A DNA stretch of 32,611 nucleotides from Methanobacteriota archaeon (GCA_016180755.1 JACPAO010000021.1:6496-39106); one strand, 5' to 3'. Shown: positions 15,230-23,908, numbered from the stretch's first letter. Program-made: numbers and translations. The notes: generated by a model not told the origin, from the sequence alone.

Positions 15230-15908
15230 CGGGCGCCACCACGACGAACTCCTCGAGTTTGCGCGTCTTGAACCGCGACTCGAGGGCCCTCGCCGTCTCC
15301 CATGAAAGCCTCGTGCCGGTCGGGAGCGTGCCACGCTGCTTGTAGTACGCCTCAAGGAACGCAATGGTGATCGGGTCCGTCGCATACCCAGAACCAACCG
15401 GCAACCCGATCTCTTTCTCGAGGGGACGGCCCATGCGGGCCACCTCGCGGTCCCGCTGGACCTTCGCGATGATCGACGCCGCGGAGACCACGGGGTAGGT
15501 GGCGTCCGCCTTGTGCTCCGCCACGACCCGCATGACACCTGCCTCCGGGCCGAGGTGGCGAAGGATGTCCCGGCCGAACCGCGTCGCGACGACGTCCGCC
15601 GCGTCCACGAAGAGCTCCGTCACGCCGAGCTTGCGCGCGATCACGGCGAACGCGCTTACCTCGATCTCGTTGAGCGTCTCGCCCCCTCGACGCTGGTCGA
15701 TGTCAGCGGCCTCGATGTGGATGCTCTCGACCCGACGCGCGACGCCCTCGATCTCGCGCGCCAGGCGGGTCCGTTTCTCGGGGGAAACGACCTTCGAGTC
15801 GCGCACGCCAAGGGCTTGGAACATCGCCTGGTCGGCCCCGCTCACGCCCGCGACGACCATGGGGCCGAAGACCGGGCCTCGGCCGGCTTCGTCGATGCCC
15901 CCGATCAT
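15210..15908 (-). CDS. rnhB: Ribonuclease HII
   Basis: A 232-residue RNase HII that cleaves the RNA strand of RNA-DNA hybrids and single ribonucleotides in DNA. The DEAGRG motif supplies Asp6 and Glu7; VDAADV supplies Asp102; HKAD supplies Asp135, followed by YPVVSAASIIAKVQRD and the GSGYATDP substrate-binding loop. The length fits archaeal enzymes. Start is ATG at 15908; TTGTTAATCC at 15933-15942 is a plausible promoter core about 30 bases upstream. It is convergent with the Hjc gene, overlapping by 20 bases, placing two nucleic-acid repair enzymes back to back. Confidence 0.96.
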   Translation of the reverse strand: MIGGIDEAGRGPVFGPMVVAGVSGADQAMFQALGVRDSKVVSPEKRTRLAREIEGVARRVESIHIEAADIDQRRGGETLNEIEVSAFAVIARKLGVTELFVDAADVVATRFGRDILRHLGPEAGVMRVVAEHKADATYPVVSAASIIAKVQRDREVARMGRPLEKEIGLPVGSGYATDPITIAFLEAYYKQRGTLPTGTRLSWETARALESRFKTRKLEEFVVVAPAKPRPS

Positions 15909-16002
15909 GGTCCGTCCCAGGGTGGCTTCCCCTTGTTAATCCTGTCGCACGAGACGCTTCGCGCTCCGTGGCGTCGGTCCGCCTCCCAAGCCGCGACCGA
16001 AC

Positions 16003-16012
16003 CCCTATAAGC
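16003..16012 (+). promoter_or_regulatory. TATA box of the nfeD-stomatin operon
   Basis: CCCTATAAGC, the clearest TATA box in this part of the window, ends about 28 bases before the nfeD ATG at 16040. A start of transcription near 16034 would give an almost leaderless message. Confidence 0.7.
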
Positions 16013-16039
16013 GCCACCATCGTACGGAAAGGGGCTCCA

Positions 16040-16534
16040 ATGGTGGACACGCTCGGCCTGACCATCTTCCTCATCGGCATCGCGCTCGTCGTCCTCGAGC
16101 TCACCCAACCCGGCTACTTCATCGGCGTCGTCGGCACGGTCGGCGTCATCGTCGGACTGATCCAGATGGGCTATCCGGGCTTCCTGCTCAGCTGGTGGAG
16201 CCCGCCGGTCTCCGCGGTCGTCGCCCTCGCCGCGAGCCTTGCCTCCATCCAGTTCTACAAGAAGTTCGCGCCGCCCGCCCGTGCGCCGGAGACGCTGTCG
16301 AGCGATGCGCTCGTCGGGCACGCCGGACGCGTCGTCGTGCGCGTCGAACCGGACAACATGCACGGAAAGGTCAAGGTCGGCGGGATCGTGTGGAGCGCCG
16401 AAGCCGAAAAGGACCCCATCGACGTCGGGGCGGACGTCACGGTCACGCGCGTCGAGGGCGTCCACCTCATCGTGAAGAAGGGCTTGCCGCAGCCGCCCGA
16501 AGTTGTCGTCCCCGCATTAGGAGGAATTGGTTAG
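16040..16534 (+). CDS. nfeD: NfeD family membrane protein
   Basis: A 164-residue protein with two or three N-terminal membrane helices (LTIFLIGIALVVLEL, FIGVVGTVGVIVGLIQM, VSAVVALAASLASIQ) and a soluble C-terminal OB-fold domain (LVGHAGRVVVRVEPDN ... VKVGGIVWSAEAE ... GADVTVTRVEGVHLIVKK). This is the short NfeD form, lacking the ClpP-like protease part. NfeD proteins are almost always encoded with a stomatin-family partner and act with it in the membrane; here the partner follows directly. ATG at 16040. AGGAGG (16519-16524), near the end of this gene, is the ribosome-binding site of the next gene. Confidence 0.93.
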   Translation: MVDTLGLTIFLIGIALVVLELTQPGYFIGVVGTVGVIVGLIQMGYPGFLLSWWSPPVSAVVALAASLASIQFYKKFAPPARAPETLSSDALVGHAGRVVVRVEPDNMHGKVKVGGIVWSAEAEKDPIDVGADVTVTRVEGVHLIVKKGLPQPPEVVVPALGGIG

Positions 16535-17675
16535 CTTGGTCGACCCGCTCATCGTGACCGTCTCCATCATCCTGCTCGTCGCCATCATCCTCGTCGTCAT
16601 CAGCGGCGTCCGCATCATCCAACCCTACGAGCAAGGCCTCCTCGTCGTCCTCGGCCGCTACCGTCGCCGCCTCAACCCGGGCTTCAACCTCGTTCTCCCG
16701 CTCATCTCCCAGGTCGTCCGCCTCGACCTCCGGACACAGGTCCTCGACGTGCCTCGGCAAGAGGTCATCACGCGCGACAACTCGCCGACCCAGGTCGACG
16801 CCGTCATCTACATCCGAATCATCGACCCCGAGAAGGCCTACTTCCAGGTCGCCAACTACCGCGTCGCGGTCCTCGCTTTGGCGCAGACGACGCTCCGCAG
16901 CGTCATCGGCGACATGGAACTCGACGAAGTCCTCTACAACCGCGACCGCATCAACGCGCGTCTGCGGGACATCCTCGACACGGCCACCGACAACTGGGGC
17001 GTCCGCGTCGAGGCCGTCGAGATCCGCGAGGTCGACCCCATCGGCACCGTCAAGGCCGCGATGGAGGAGCAGACGAGCGCGGAACGTCAGCGCCGCGCCG
17101 CCATCCTGCGCGCCGACGGGGAAAAACGGAGTAAGATCCTCGTAGCCGAGGGGGACAAGCGCAGCCGGATCCTTCAAGCCGAAGGCGTCCGACAAGCGAA
17201 GATCCTCGAGGCCGAGGGCACGCGGCTCCAGAAGGTGCTCGAGGCCCAAGGCGAAGCGCAAGGCCTACGCATCATCAGTCTCGGCTCTGCGACGTTGGAT
17301 GGAAAGAGCCTCACCGTCCTCAGCCTCGAGGCCGTGAAGGAGCTCGGCAAGGGCCAGGCCACGAAGATCGTCTTGCCCTTCGAACTCACCCGTGTCACCG
17401 AAGGCATCTCGCGCTACTTCGGCCAAGGCGCGAAGACCGAGGAACGGCCCCCGAACAAGCTGTCAGAGCTCGAGAAACTCATCGGAAAGAGCGAAGACAT
17501 CCTGGGTCGTGTCCCGACGGCCAAGGAGCTTCGATCGGAGATCTCGAGCATCGAAGAGGAGATTAAGAAGGAGGCCGGCGACGCCGGTGACGTCGTCGCG
17601 GAGCTCGTCGAGCACCGCGGGGCGACAAAGGCCCCGGACGCAGCCGGTTCGAAGTCGGCCAAGAAGAAGGCCTAG
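16527..17675 (+). CDS. Stomatin/prohibitin (SPFH) family protein
   Basis: A 382-residue membrane-anchored SPFH protein, partner of the NfeD protein just upstream. One membrane helix (about 8-28) is followed by the SPFH domain (about 30-190), opening with IIQPYEQGLLVVLGRYRR. A long coiled coil follows, with repeated AEGxxRxxKILEAEG units (about 185-245) used for ring oligomerisation. The C-terminal region beyond about 300 is charged, and the end is Lys rich. Start is uncertain: TTG at 16527 overlaps the nfeD stop and is 2 bases from AGGAGG; TTG at 16536 is 11 bases from it. The stop TAG overlaps the stop of the convergent gene through a shared CTAG. Confidence 0.93.
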   Translation: MVSLVDPLIVTVSIILLVAIILVVISGVRIIQPYEQGLLVVLGRYRRRLNPGFNLVLPLISQVVRLDLRTQVLDVPRQEVITRDNSPTQVDAVIYIRIIDPEKAYFQVANYRVAVLALAQTTLRSVIGDMELDEVLYNRDRINARLRDILDTATDNWGVRVEAVEIREVDPIGTVKAAMEEQTSAERQRRAAILRADGEKRSKILVAEGDKRSRILQAEGVRQAKILEAEGTRLQKVLEAQGEAQGLRIISLGSATLDGKSLTVLSLEAVKELGKGQATKIVLPFELTRVTEGISRYFGQGAKTEERPPNKLSELEKLIGKSEDILGRVPTAKELRSEISSIEEEIKKEAGDAGDVVAELVEHRGATKAPDAAGSKSAKKKA

Positions 17676-18310
17676 GACTCGTCCGGCCGGCGAGGCAAGA
17701 CCGCGGCCACCAACACGAAGGCAGCTGCGGCGACGACGCCCGTCAGGAACGGTGTCCCCTCCTCCGGGCCTTTGGTCGTGTTGGCGGTCGCGTTCGGCAT
17801 CGTCTTAGGAGGAACGACGAGGACATTCCCCTTCGCCCAAAGGTCGTTCTGCGACGTGGTGTCTCCGTTCACGGCGTTCGCCCAATACCTGAACGACGCG
17901 TTCCCAGCGGCCGCGGCCGGCGCGACCCATTGGAAGGACCAGGCGCGAAGGTCATTGCCCGCGGTCGTATGCGTGATGCCCACGCCATCGAACTTGAGCT
18001 GTGTCCCCGTGCCGGCGACGAACTTCCCCAGGTCCACCTTCGCCGCGAACCCGCCCTGGTTCTGGGTCACGACGGGGACGGGCATCGGCCCGCCCGTGAT
18101 CCGGAGCGCGAGGTCGTACGTCTTCCCCGCCTCGTATTCCGTGGGACCCGTGAGGGCGACCTGGACGGTCGACGACGCGGCGCCGTGGCAGTTGCAACCC
18201 GAATCGAACGCGGGGTCCGGCGCGCCGCTTGCGTTCGACGCGGCCGGAGCCGAGATCCAGACCGCGGCGCCGACGACGATGGCCAGGAGGAACGCCAACT
18301 TGAAGCGCAT
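17672..18310 (-). CDS. Secreted CxCH-motif protein with C-terminal anchor
   Basis: A 212-residue exported protein: signal peptide (LAFLLAIVVGAAVWISAPA), then GCNCHG with Cys39, Cys41 and His42. A beta-sandwich domain follows (VQVALTGPTEYEAGKTYDLALRI ... NQGGFAAKVDLG ... SFQWVAPAAAAGNASFRYWANAVNGD). It ends in a hydrophobic helix with a basic stop (FLTGVVAAAAFVLVAAVLPRR). The layout matches the reeler-like 'choice-of-anchor V' proteins, in which a CxCH segment precedes the beta-sandwich. CxCH is not a standard CxxCH haem site, so haem binding is unproven. ATG at 18310 was taken rather than the adjacent TTG. It is divergent from a large surface protein gene and convergent with the stomatin gene. 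Confidence 0.8.
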   Translation of the reverse strand: MRFKLAFLLAIVVGAAVWISAPAASNASGAPDPAFDSGCNCHGAASSTVQVALTGPTEYEAGKTYDLALRITGGPMPVPVVTQNQGGFAAKVDLGKFVAGTGTQLKFDGVGITHTTAGNDLRAWSFQWVAPAAAAGNASFRYWANAVNGDTTSQNDLWAKGNVLVVPPKTMPNATANTTKGPEEGTPFLTGVVAAAAFVLVAAVLPRRPDES

Positions 18311-18397
18311 CAACGCCGCCGAACCCCCTCGAGTTCTTGAACCCCGCGAAATCCACGCCCGCGGCCGCGTTGGGTTTTTTCCATCCCACTCCTCAGC

Positions 18398-18406
18398 TTA
18401 TATATG
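18398..18406 (+). promoter_or_regulatory. TATA box of the five-domain surface protein gene
   Basis: TTATATATG is the most AT-rich core in this stretch. It lies about 40 bases before the ATG at 18444, leaving a short leader. Confidence 0.7.
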
Positions 18407-18443
18407 CCAAGGTGCGACGTATGGAAGGTCAACGGTGTCCGAG

Positions 18444-20480
18444 ATGAACCAAGCTCGAAACGTCCCCGGGACCAAGCGCGTCGTCGTCCTCCTGCTCATC
18501 CTCGCCCTTTCGGCGAGCACCCTCGTAGTCGACGACGCGGCCGCCCAAGTCCCCGTCTACAAGATCGAAGGTGTGGTCTACGGCCCCGATTTCCAGCCCC
18601 TCCAGGGCGCCACCGTAAGCGTCCTCACGTCCGCCGGCGCTTCGGCCGGCACAGCCACGACGGACGCCGCCGGGAAATTCAGCGTCGGAAACCTACAAAG
18701 CGGCACCTACAACGGCTCCGCCACCCACGCGTGTTGCGAGAAGGACGCGATCCCGGTCGGCGTCAGCGGGACGGATCCCGTGGTCCAGCAGAACTTCCGC
18801 CTGCGGAGCCCCCAAGGCTCTTCGGGCGGCGTCGCCTACACCCTCCAGGGCTTCGTGGAGGACGCCGACTCCGCCCAGGCGCTCGCGGGCGTCTTCATCG
18901 AGGTGTGGAACTACTACCAAGACGCCTCCGGCACGGGCGACGACCGCGCCTACATCCAACCCCCCGGCGGCCAACAATACTCCTCCACGACGAGCGCCGC
19001 CGACGGATCCTACAGTTTCAGCCTTCGGGCGGGAAGCGTCAGCATCAGCGCCCGAGCGGACGGCTACGACCACCTCCACGCAAGCTTCGAGATGCGCGAA
19101 GGCCGCACCCTCGACCTTCCCATGCGAGCCGCCACGGGCGAGAGCGCCCTCATCCAGGGCACCGTGAAGACCGTCGACGGGAAACCGATCGAGGGCGCGT
19201 ACGTCAACGTCCAGCCCGACTACCGATGCAAGGGCGACGTGTGCACGGCGACCGCCTATCCCAGCGAGTCCCGGCAAGAGGGGGACGTCTACTTCTACTA
19301 CGAGCCGCGCTACGGCCAGTACAACGGCACGACCACGGGGCCCGAGGGCGCGTACTCCCTTCGCGTCGCGCCCGGCGACCTCCTCGTGTCCGCCGACGCC
19401 CAGAACTTCGTCCGCGAAGAGGTCGGCGTAAGCGCGGCCGGCGGCGAGACCAAGACCGTCGACCTCGTCTTGGAGAAGGTGCCCGCCGACTCCGTCAAGG
19501 TGAGCGGCGTCGTCCGAAACGCCGGCAACGGGAAGGCCGTCCCCTACGCCCAGGTAAACCTTGAGAACCAGCAGTGGGGCCACTACAACTACACCATGAG
19601 CGACAAGGAGGGCGCGTTCGCGTTCTGGACCAAGCCCGGCTACACGATCGTGACCGCGAGCGCGTACCGCTACTACTACGTGCCCTGCGAATACGCGAGC
19701 GACGACGCCGCAAGCGGCACCTCCGACCCGGCCGGCGAGCCCTCCGGCACGGTCGGGTCCTCGATGGAACCCCAGTCGCCCCGAGCCGCCTGCGACGGAT
19801 CCGGCGAACGCGACCAAGAGTACTTCCCGCGCACCGCGACCATCGTGGGCGTCGAGGGAGAACCACAACCGCTCGATCTCGATCTCGAGCCGCGACCGGC
19901 CCCGAGCGCGACCTTCAAGGGCTACGTCGTCAACCAGACGAGCCAGAAGGGCGTCGCGGGAGTCTCCGTGAACTTCTACAACGAGCGCACCCACGACTAC
20001 GGCTCCGCCGTCACCGACGAGTACGGCAGCTACCAGATCAAGGTCCACGGCGGCTACTACACGGTCCGCGCCTACGCCGCCGGGTTCTTCGACGCGGTCG
20101 TGAACGCCGAGATCGGCGACAAGGCCGAGGCCCGCCTCGACCTCTTCCTCACCCCCGGCGAACGAAAGTACGGCGGCGGATGCTGTTGGGCGTACGCCGA
20201 GTCCGCAAAGGGCGGCGCTCCCTACGCGACGACGGCCGCCACTTCGGGCCCGCGCTCAACCGCCCCTCCGGCCCCCATGGCCGCCGGCGGAGGCGACGGC
20301 GCGTCCCTCGACGCAAGCTCCCAGGGCGGCCAGCAGAGCTACCTCGGCTCGGGGGGCGGCCTCGGACCGTACAAGCCCGCCTCCCACGACTCCGGCGGGA
20401 CCTCGCCCGGCCCCGGCCTCCTCGTGCCGCTCGTCGTCGTGATGGCGGTCGTGGCCGCGCGCCGCCACCGCCGACGTTGA
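18444..20480 (+). CDS. Surface protein with five carboxypeptidase-regulatory-like domains
   Basis: A 678-residue secreted, anchored protein. A signal peptide (VVVLLLILALSASTLVV...AAAQ) is followed by five tandem CPD-like beta-sandwiches, each with a G-x-V start, a GxxVxV strand and a T-D-x-x-G-x-F/Y turn. They begin at about residues 38 (YKIEGVVYG), 130 (YTLQGFVED), 234 (ALIQGTVKT), 352 (VKVSGVVRN) and 491 (ATFKGYVVN). A Tyr-rich loop and two cysteine-containing inserts occur in domains 3-5. The end is a Gly/Ser-rich linker, a hydrophobic helix (GLLVPLVVVMAVVAA) and RRHRRR, a C-terminal sorting-like or tail anchor. Start is ATG 18444 (GTG 18435 possible) after a clear TATA box. No enzymatic residues are seen; a structural or adhesion role is inferred. 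Confidence 0.85.
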   Translation: MNQARNVPGTKRVVVLLLILALSASTLVVDDAAAQVPVYKIEGVVYGPDFQPLQGATVSVLTSAGASAGTATTDAAGKFSVGNLQSGTYNGSATHACCEKDAIPVGVSGTDPVVQQNFRLRSPQGSSGGVAYTLQGFVEDADSAQALAGVFIEVWNYYQDASGTGDDRAYIQPPGGQQYSSTTSAADGSYSFSLRAGSVSISARADGYDHLHASFEMREGRTLDLPMRAATGESALIQGTVKTVDGKPIEGAYVNVQPDYRCKGDVCTATAYPSESRQEGDVYFYYEPRYGQYNGTTTGPEGAYSLRVAPGDLLVSADAQNFVREEVGVSAAGGETKTVDLVLEKVPADSVKVSGVVRNAGNGKAVPYAQVNLENQQWGHYNYTMSDKEGAFAFWTKPGYTIVTASAYRYYYVPCEYASDDAASGTSDPAGEPSGTVGSSMEPQSPRAACDGSGERDQEYFPRTATIVGVEGEPQPLDLDLEPRPAPSATFKGYVVNQTSQKGVAGVSVNFYNERTHDYGSAVTDEYGSYQIKVHGGYYTVRAYAAGFFDAVVNAEIGDKAEARLDLFLTPGERKYGGGCCWAYAESAKGGAPYATTAATSGPRSTAPPAPMAAGGGDGASLDASSQGGQQSYLGSGGGLGPYKPASHDSGGTSPGPGLLVPLVVVMAVVAARRHRRR

Positions 20481-20526
20481 GCCCATCGCCGTAAGCCTAA
20501 AACGGACGGCCGCGCGTCGCGCCGAC

Positions 20527-21546
20527 GTGCGACGCGCACCGTGGCTTCTTCTCCCCCTTCTCGCGGCCGGCTGCATGGCGTCCCCCGAACCCGGCGACGC
20601 GTCGCCTTCTCCCACGGCGAGCGACCAACCTTCCATCGCGGCGGGAAACTGGACGACGCGGCCCGCCCTGCCGACCCCCCGGACCGAGCTCGCCTGCGCC
20701 GTCGCCGGCGGCAAGCTGTACGCGCTCGGGGGGTTCAACGCCCAAGCGGCTCCCATCGGTCTCTTGGAGGCGTACGACTTGGCGACGACCACGTGGACGC
20801 GTGCCGCGGACTATCCCATCGCCGTCCACCACTTGGGCCTCGTCGCGCACAAGGGCGCCCTCTACGCTTTCGGCGGCCACACGGGGACCCAAGTCTTCGT
20901 CGCGACGAACGCCGCGTTCCGGTACGACCCCGCGACGAACGCGTGGACGCCGGAGACCACGCTGCCGCGCGCGCGGGGCGCGTTCGCGATCGTTCTCTTC
21001 GGCGACGAGGCGTACCTCGTGGGCGGGACCGATTCCCAGCGGCCCGGCTCGTCCATCTACGCGGTGACCGACGTCTACAACCTCACGACGAAGACGTGGC
21101 GCGTGGGCCCGGCGCTCGCGGAGCCGCGCGAACATTTCGCCGGGGCCGCCGCCCAAGGCGTCGTCGTCGTGGCGGGCGGGCGGATGCTCACCCTAGGGAG
21201 CAACGTGGGGACGACCGACAGCCTCCAGGCCGGCGCGACGTCCTGGACCCGCGAACCGAAGATGCCGAGCGCGCGGGGCGGGATTGCCGCGGCCTCCTGG
21301 GCCGACACCGTCGTCGTCTTCGGGGGCGAGCACAGCTCGGGCACCCATGACGAGGCGGAAGGGTTCAACGTGACGTCACGACGGTGGGTCGAATACGCGC
21401 CGATGCCGAGCGCGCGCCACGGCCTCTGCGCCGCGGCGGCGCCGGACGGCCTGCACGTCGTGGGAGGAGGACCGCAGCCCGCCTACACGGTAAGCGGGCA
21501 GCACGAGGTCCTTCTTCCGGGCGTGTCTACTTCTTCTTCCGGCTGA
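20527..21546 (+). CDS. Kelch-repeat lipoprotein
   Basis: A 339-residue exported protein: short signal peptide ending LLAAGC (Cys16 lipid site), a Ser/Pro linker, then about six kelch repeats. Repeat hallmarks are visible as the GG doublets followed by Tyr and Trp at regular spacing: KLYALGGFN ... TTTWTRA, ALYAFGGHT ... TNAWTPE, EAYLVGGTD ... TKTWRVG, VVVVAGGR ... TSWTREP, TVVVFGGEH ... RRWVEYA, LHVVGGG. Together they form a beta-propeller at the cell surface, probably binding a ligand or partner. Start is GTG 20527, 46 bases after the previous stop. The 3' end overlaps the stop of the convergent gene by 20 bases. Confidence 0.88.
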   Translation: MRRAPWLLLPLLAAGCMASPEPGDASPSPTASDQPSIAAGNWTTRPALPTPRTELACAVAGGKLYALGGFNAQAAPIGLLEAYDLATTTWTRAADYPIAVHHLGLVAHKGALYAFGGHTGTQVFVATNAAFRYDPATNAWTPETTLPRARGAFAIVLFGDEAYLVGGTDSQRPGSSIYAVTDVYNLTTKTWRVGPALAEPREHFAGAAAQGVVVVAGGRMLTLGSNVGTTDSLQAGATSWTREPKMPSARGGIAAASWADTVVVFGGEHSSGTHDEAEGFNVTSRRWVEYAPMPSARHGLCAAAAPDGLHVVGGGPQPAYTVSGQHEVLLPGVSTSSSG

Positions 21547-21991
21547 TCCCGATCGCGGCGACGACGAGGCCGGCGGCAACGGCGAACACCGGTGCCGTGA
21601 AGCCTGGGATTCCTCCGCCTTCGCCCTCAGGACCGCCCGTGTCGTTTCCGGTTCCGCTGCGGCTCGTGGTGTTTCCGCCGGGCGGCAACGTGAACGACGT
21701 CGAGATGGTCGTGTTCGTCGGGGGACACGAGACCGTCGTCGTGGTGGGCGGCGTCGTCGTGGGCGGCGAACTGCTAGTCGTTGGGAGCGTCGGCGGGAAA
21801 GGCGCCGTCGTGGTCGTCGACCGTGTGGTCGTGGTTGTCGCGTTCCCCGTGGTCCCCGTGGGGCACGGCTGTTGGCTTCCCGTGGAGGCCACAAAGGTCT
21901 GGCCGATCGTGGGCGCGCCCGCTACGAACAGCACGCTCAATAAGAGCGCACTAGCGGACCAGGCGAGCCGTCGGCGTGAAGATGCGTTCAT
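21527..21991 (-). CDS. Thr-rich surface protein with C-terminal sorting-like anchor (second copy)
   Basis: A 154-residue exported protein built like the one at 5518-5928. It has a signal peptide (LAWSASALLLSVLFVAGAP), a Thr/Pro-rich stalk with PFPPTLP, a Gly/Glu hinge (GGPEGEGGG), an IPGFTA motif, a hydrophobic helix (VFAVAAGLVVAAIGI) and a basic end (SRKKK). IPGF followed by a helix and basic tail fits archaeosortase-processed PGF-CTERM proteins closely. ATG at 21991 follows a strong ribosome-binding site (GAGGTGA, 4 bases upstream). A TATA-like CCTAAATGCCTTAAG on the minus strand lies near 22024-22038. It may be glycosylated and covalently attached to the envelope. Confidence 0.8.
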   Translation of the reverse strand: MNASSRRRLAWSASALLLSVLFVAGAPTIGQTFVASTGSQQPCPTGTTGNATTTTTRSTTTTAPFPPTLPTTSSSPPTTTPPTTTTVSCPPTNTTISTSFTLPPGGNTTSRSGTGNDTGGPEGEGGGIPGFTAPVFAVAAGLVVAAIGISRKKK

Positions 21992-22072
21992 GTTTCACCT
22001 CGAAAACCAACGCGCCACGCCGCGACTTAAGGCATTTAGGACACGGCTCGGCCGACCCTCGTGCGAACGTCG

Positions 22073-22864
22073 TCACGATCTCTCGAAGAAACGGGCCGCC
22101 ATGACGGACGTGCCGAGCGTGAACAGAAGCAGGGCCCCGACGTCGACGAAGATGGAGAGCTCGGAGGTCCCCTTGATTGCCCAACGGAGCGCGTCCACAC
22201 CGTACCTCATCGGATTGAAGGCAATCACAATCTGGAACCAGCCGGGGAGCGTCTTCGTCGGGTACAAGGCCCCGCTCAGGAAGAACATCGGCATCACGAG
22301 GAACTGGCTGATGAGGAAGAACACCTCGTGGCTCTCGGTCTTCGCCGCGATCGCCACTCCCAGGTTGACGATCGAGACCCCGATCATGGCCATGACGCCG
22401 ATGCACAGAAGGAAACCGGCGACGAACCCGAGACCCGTCGTGAACCGCAAGTCGAAGGCGAGGGTCGCGATGACGAGCAAAGTCACGCCCTGGATGAGCG
22501 CCGTCGACATCCCGCCGAGCGACTTCCCGAACACGAACGAAATCCGCCGGACGGGGGCGACGAGGATCTCCTTGAGGAACCCGAACTGCCGGTCGAAGAT
22601 GATGCTCATCCCGCTGAAGATGCTCGTGAAAAGCATGCCCATGGCGATGATGCCCGGCGCCGTGAAGTCGAGGTACGACGCGTAGTTGCCGAACTGGAGC
22701 GGGCTCGTCCCGTCGGGCCGCGCGAAGCCGTACTTCATCCCGTAGCCGAACATCCCCATCCAGACGAGCGGAGTGACGAGGCTCGTCACGATCCGGCTGG
22801 GCCGCCGGAAGAACCGCAACATGTCACGGTTCCACACCGTCACCGTGTCGACGACGATCGTCAT
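22073..22864 (-). CDS. ABC-2 type transporter permease
   Basis: A 263-residue membrane component of an ABC-2 exporter. It has six predicted helices: RIVTSLVTPLVWMGMFGYG, FTAPGIIAMGMLFTSIFSG, ALIQGVTLLVIATLAF, GFVAGFLLCIGVMAMIGVSI, FFLISQFLVMPMFFLSGALYP and IFVDVGALLLFTLGTSVMAA. The stretch DRQFGFLKEILVAPVRR after helix 2 is the ABC-2 coupling signature seen in drug and polysaccharide exporters of the DrrB type. Start is ATG at 22864, one base after the stop of its ATPase partner, so the two are translated together. The exported substrate cannot be read from sequence. Confidence 0.94.
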   Translation of the reverse strand: MTIVVDTVTVWNRDMLRFFRRPSRIVTSLVTPLVWMGMFGYGMKYGFARPDGTSPLQFGNYASYLDFTAPGIIAMGMLFTSIFSGMSIIFDRQFGFLKEILVAPVRRISFVFGKSLGGMSTALIQGVTLLVIATLAFDLRFTTGLGFVAGFLLCIGVMAMIGVSIVNLGVAIAAKTESHEVFFLISQFLVMPMFFLSGALYPTKTLPGWFQIVIAFNPMRYGVDALRWAIKGTSELSIFVDVGALLLFTLGTSVMAARFFERS

Positions 22865-22865
22865 G

Positions 22866-23858
22866 CTACCGCCTCCGGTGTCGCATGAAGAACCGCATCC
22901 GGCCTTGCGCGTCCATGTCCTCTTCTCGGATTTCGCGGCCCGTGTGCTTCACGAAGACGTCGTTCAGCGTGGGCTTCTTGAGGCTGATGCTCTCGACGAC
23001 GCCGCCGGCCTCGCGCACGGCGTCCATGACCTTCGGGATCGCGGACTCCCCGTGCTGGACCTCGAGCTGGACGCCGGCGTTCATCGCGGTCACGGTCCGC
23101 ACGAAAGGCAGTGCCTTCAGGGCGTCGGCTACGGCGCCGTTCGCGGCCTGGACCTTGACGTGCACGACGTCGCCTCCGAGTTGCGACTTGAGGTCGGACG
23201 GCGTTCCCTCGGCGACGATGCGCCCCTTGTCGATGATGCCGATCCGGTGGCACAGCGCGTCCGCCTCTTCCATGTAGTGCGTCGTGAGCATCATGGTGAC
23301 GCCGCGTTCTTGGTTGAGGCGCCGAATGTAGTCCCAGATGTGGTTGCGCGTCTGGGGATCGAGCCCCAAGGTCGGCTCGTCCAGGAACAGGACCTCGGGA
23401 TCGTGGAGGAGCCCGCGCGCGAGCTCGAGGCGTCGACGCATCCCGCCCGAGTATTCCTTCACGCGGCTGTGCTGGCGGTCCACGAGGTCGACCATGGCAA
23501 GAAGGTCGTCGATCCTTCTGTCCCGCTGGGCGCGGGGGACCTTGTAGAGACGCGCGTGGAACACCATGTTCTCGCGGCCCGTGAGCTCCTCATCGAGGCT
23601 AGGGTCCTGGAACACGATGCCGATCCGCCGCCGGACGTCGTAGGGCCGCGTCAAGACGTCGAAGCCGGCGACGCTCGCGGCGCCGCTCGTGGGTTTCAAC
23701 ATCGTGCTCAGGATGCTGATGGTCGTCGTCTTCCCCGCCCCGTTCGGGCCCAAGAACCCGTACAGTTCGCCGCGTTCGACGCTGAGGTCGACGCCATCGA
23801 CGGCCTTCACGTCCCCGTAGTGCTTCACCAAGCGTTGCGTCGAGATCGCGGCCGCCAC
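22866..23858 (-). CDS. ABC transporter ATP-binding protein (DrrA-like)
   Basis: A 330-residue ATPase that drives the permease encoded next. Walker A is GPNGAGKT (37-44), the Q-loop Gln is about 84, the signature is YSGGM (136-140), Walker B is VLFLDE (156-161) and the switch His is about 194. A C-terminal domain of about 100 residues (DUF4162-like, from GGDVVHVKV) ends in the usual SLKKPTLNDVFVKHTGREI. That extension is typical of DrrA-type exporters for drugs or lipids. Start is GTG at 23858, with the preceding ACT-domain gene on the same strand only 50 bases away. Confidence 0.95.
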   Translation of the reverse strand: MAAAISTQRLVKHYGDVKAVDGVDLSVERGELYGFLGPNGAGKTTTISILSTMLKPTSGAASVAGFDVLTRPYDVRRRIGIVFQDPSLDEELTGRENMVFHARLYKVPRAQRDRRIDDLLAMVDLVDRQHSRVKEYSGGMRRRLELARGLLHDPEVLFLDEPTLGLDPQTRNHIWDYIRRLNQERGVTMMLTTHYMEEADALCHRIGIIDKGRIVAEGTPSDLKSQLGGDVVHVKVQAANGAVADALKALPFVRTVTAMNAGVQLEVQHGESAIPKVMDAVREAGGVVESISLKKPTLNDVFVKHTGREIREEDMDAQGRMRFFMRHRRR

Positions 23859-23908
23859 TGCGACCGCGACAAACGCACCGGATTTAATGATTGGCCCCTA
23901 CGGTCGGC

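Noticed and set aside
18693-20048. Long minus-strand ORF (451 codons)
   Set aside because: Antisense to the five-domain surface protein, with a Val/Gly/Ala-rich composition typical of shadow frames and no recognisable domain.
21384-22685. Plus-strand ORF of 433 codons
   Set aside because: It runs antisense through the Thr-rich protein and the ABC permease, both well supported; its Val-rich repeats mirror the Thr codons.
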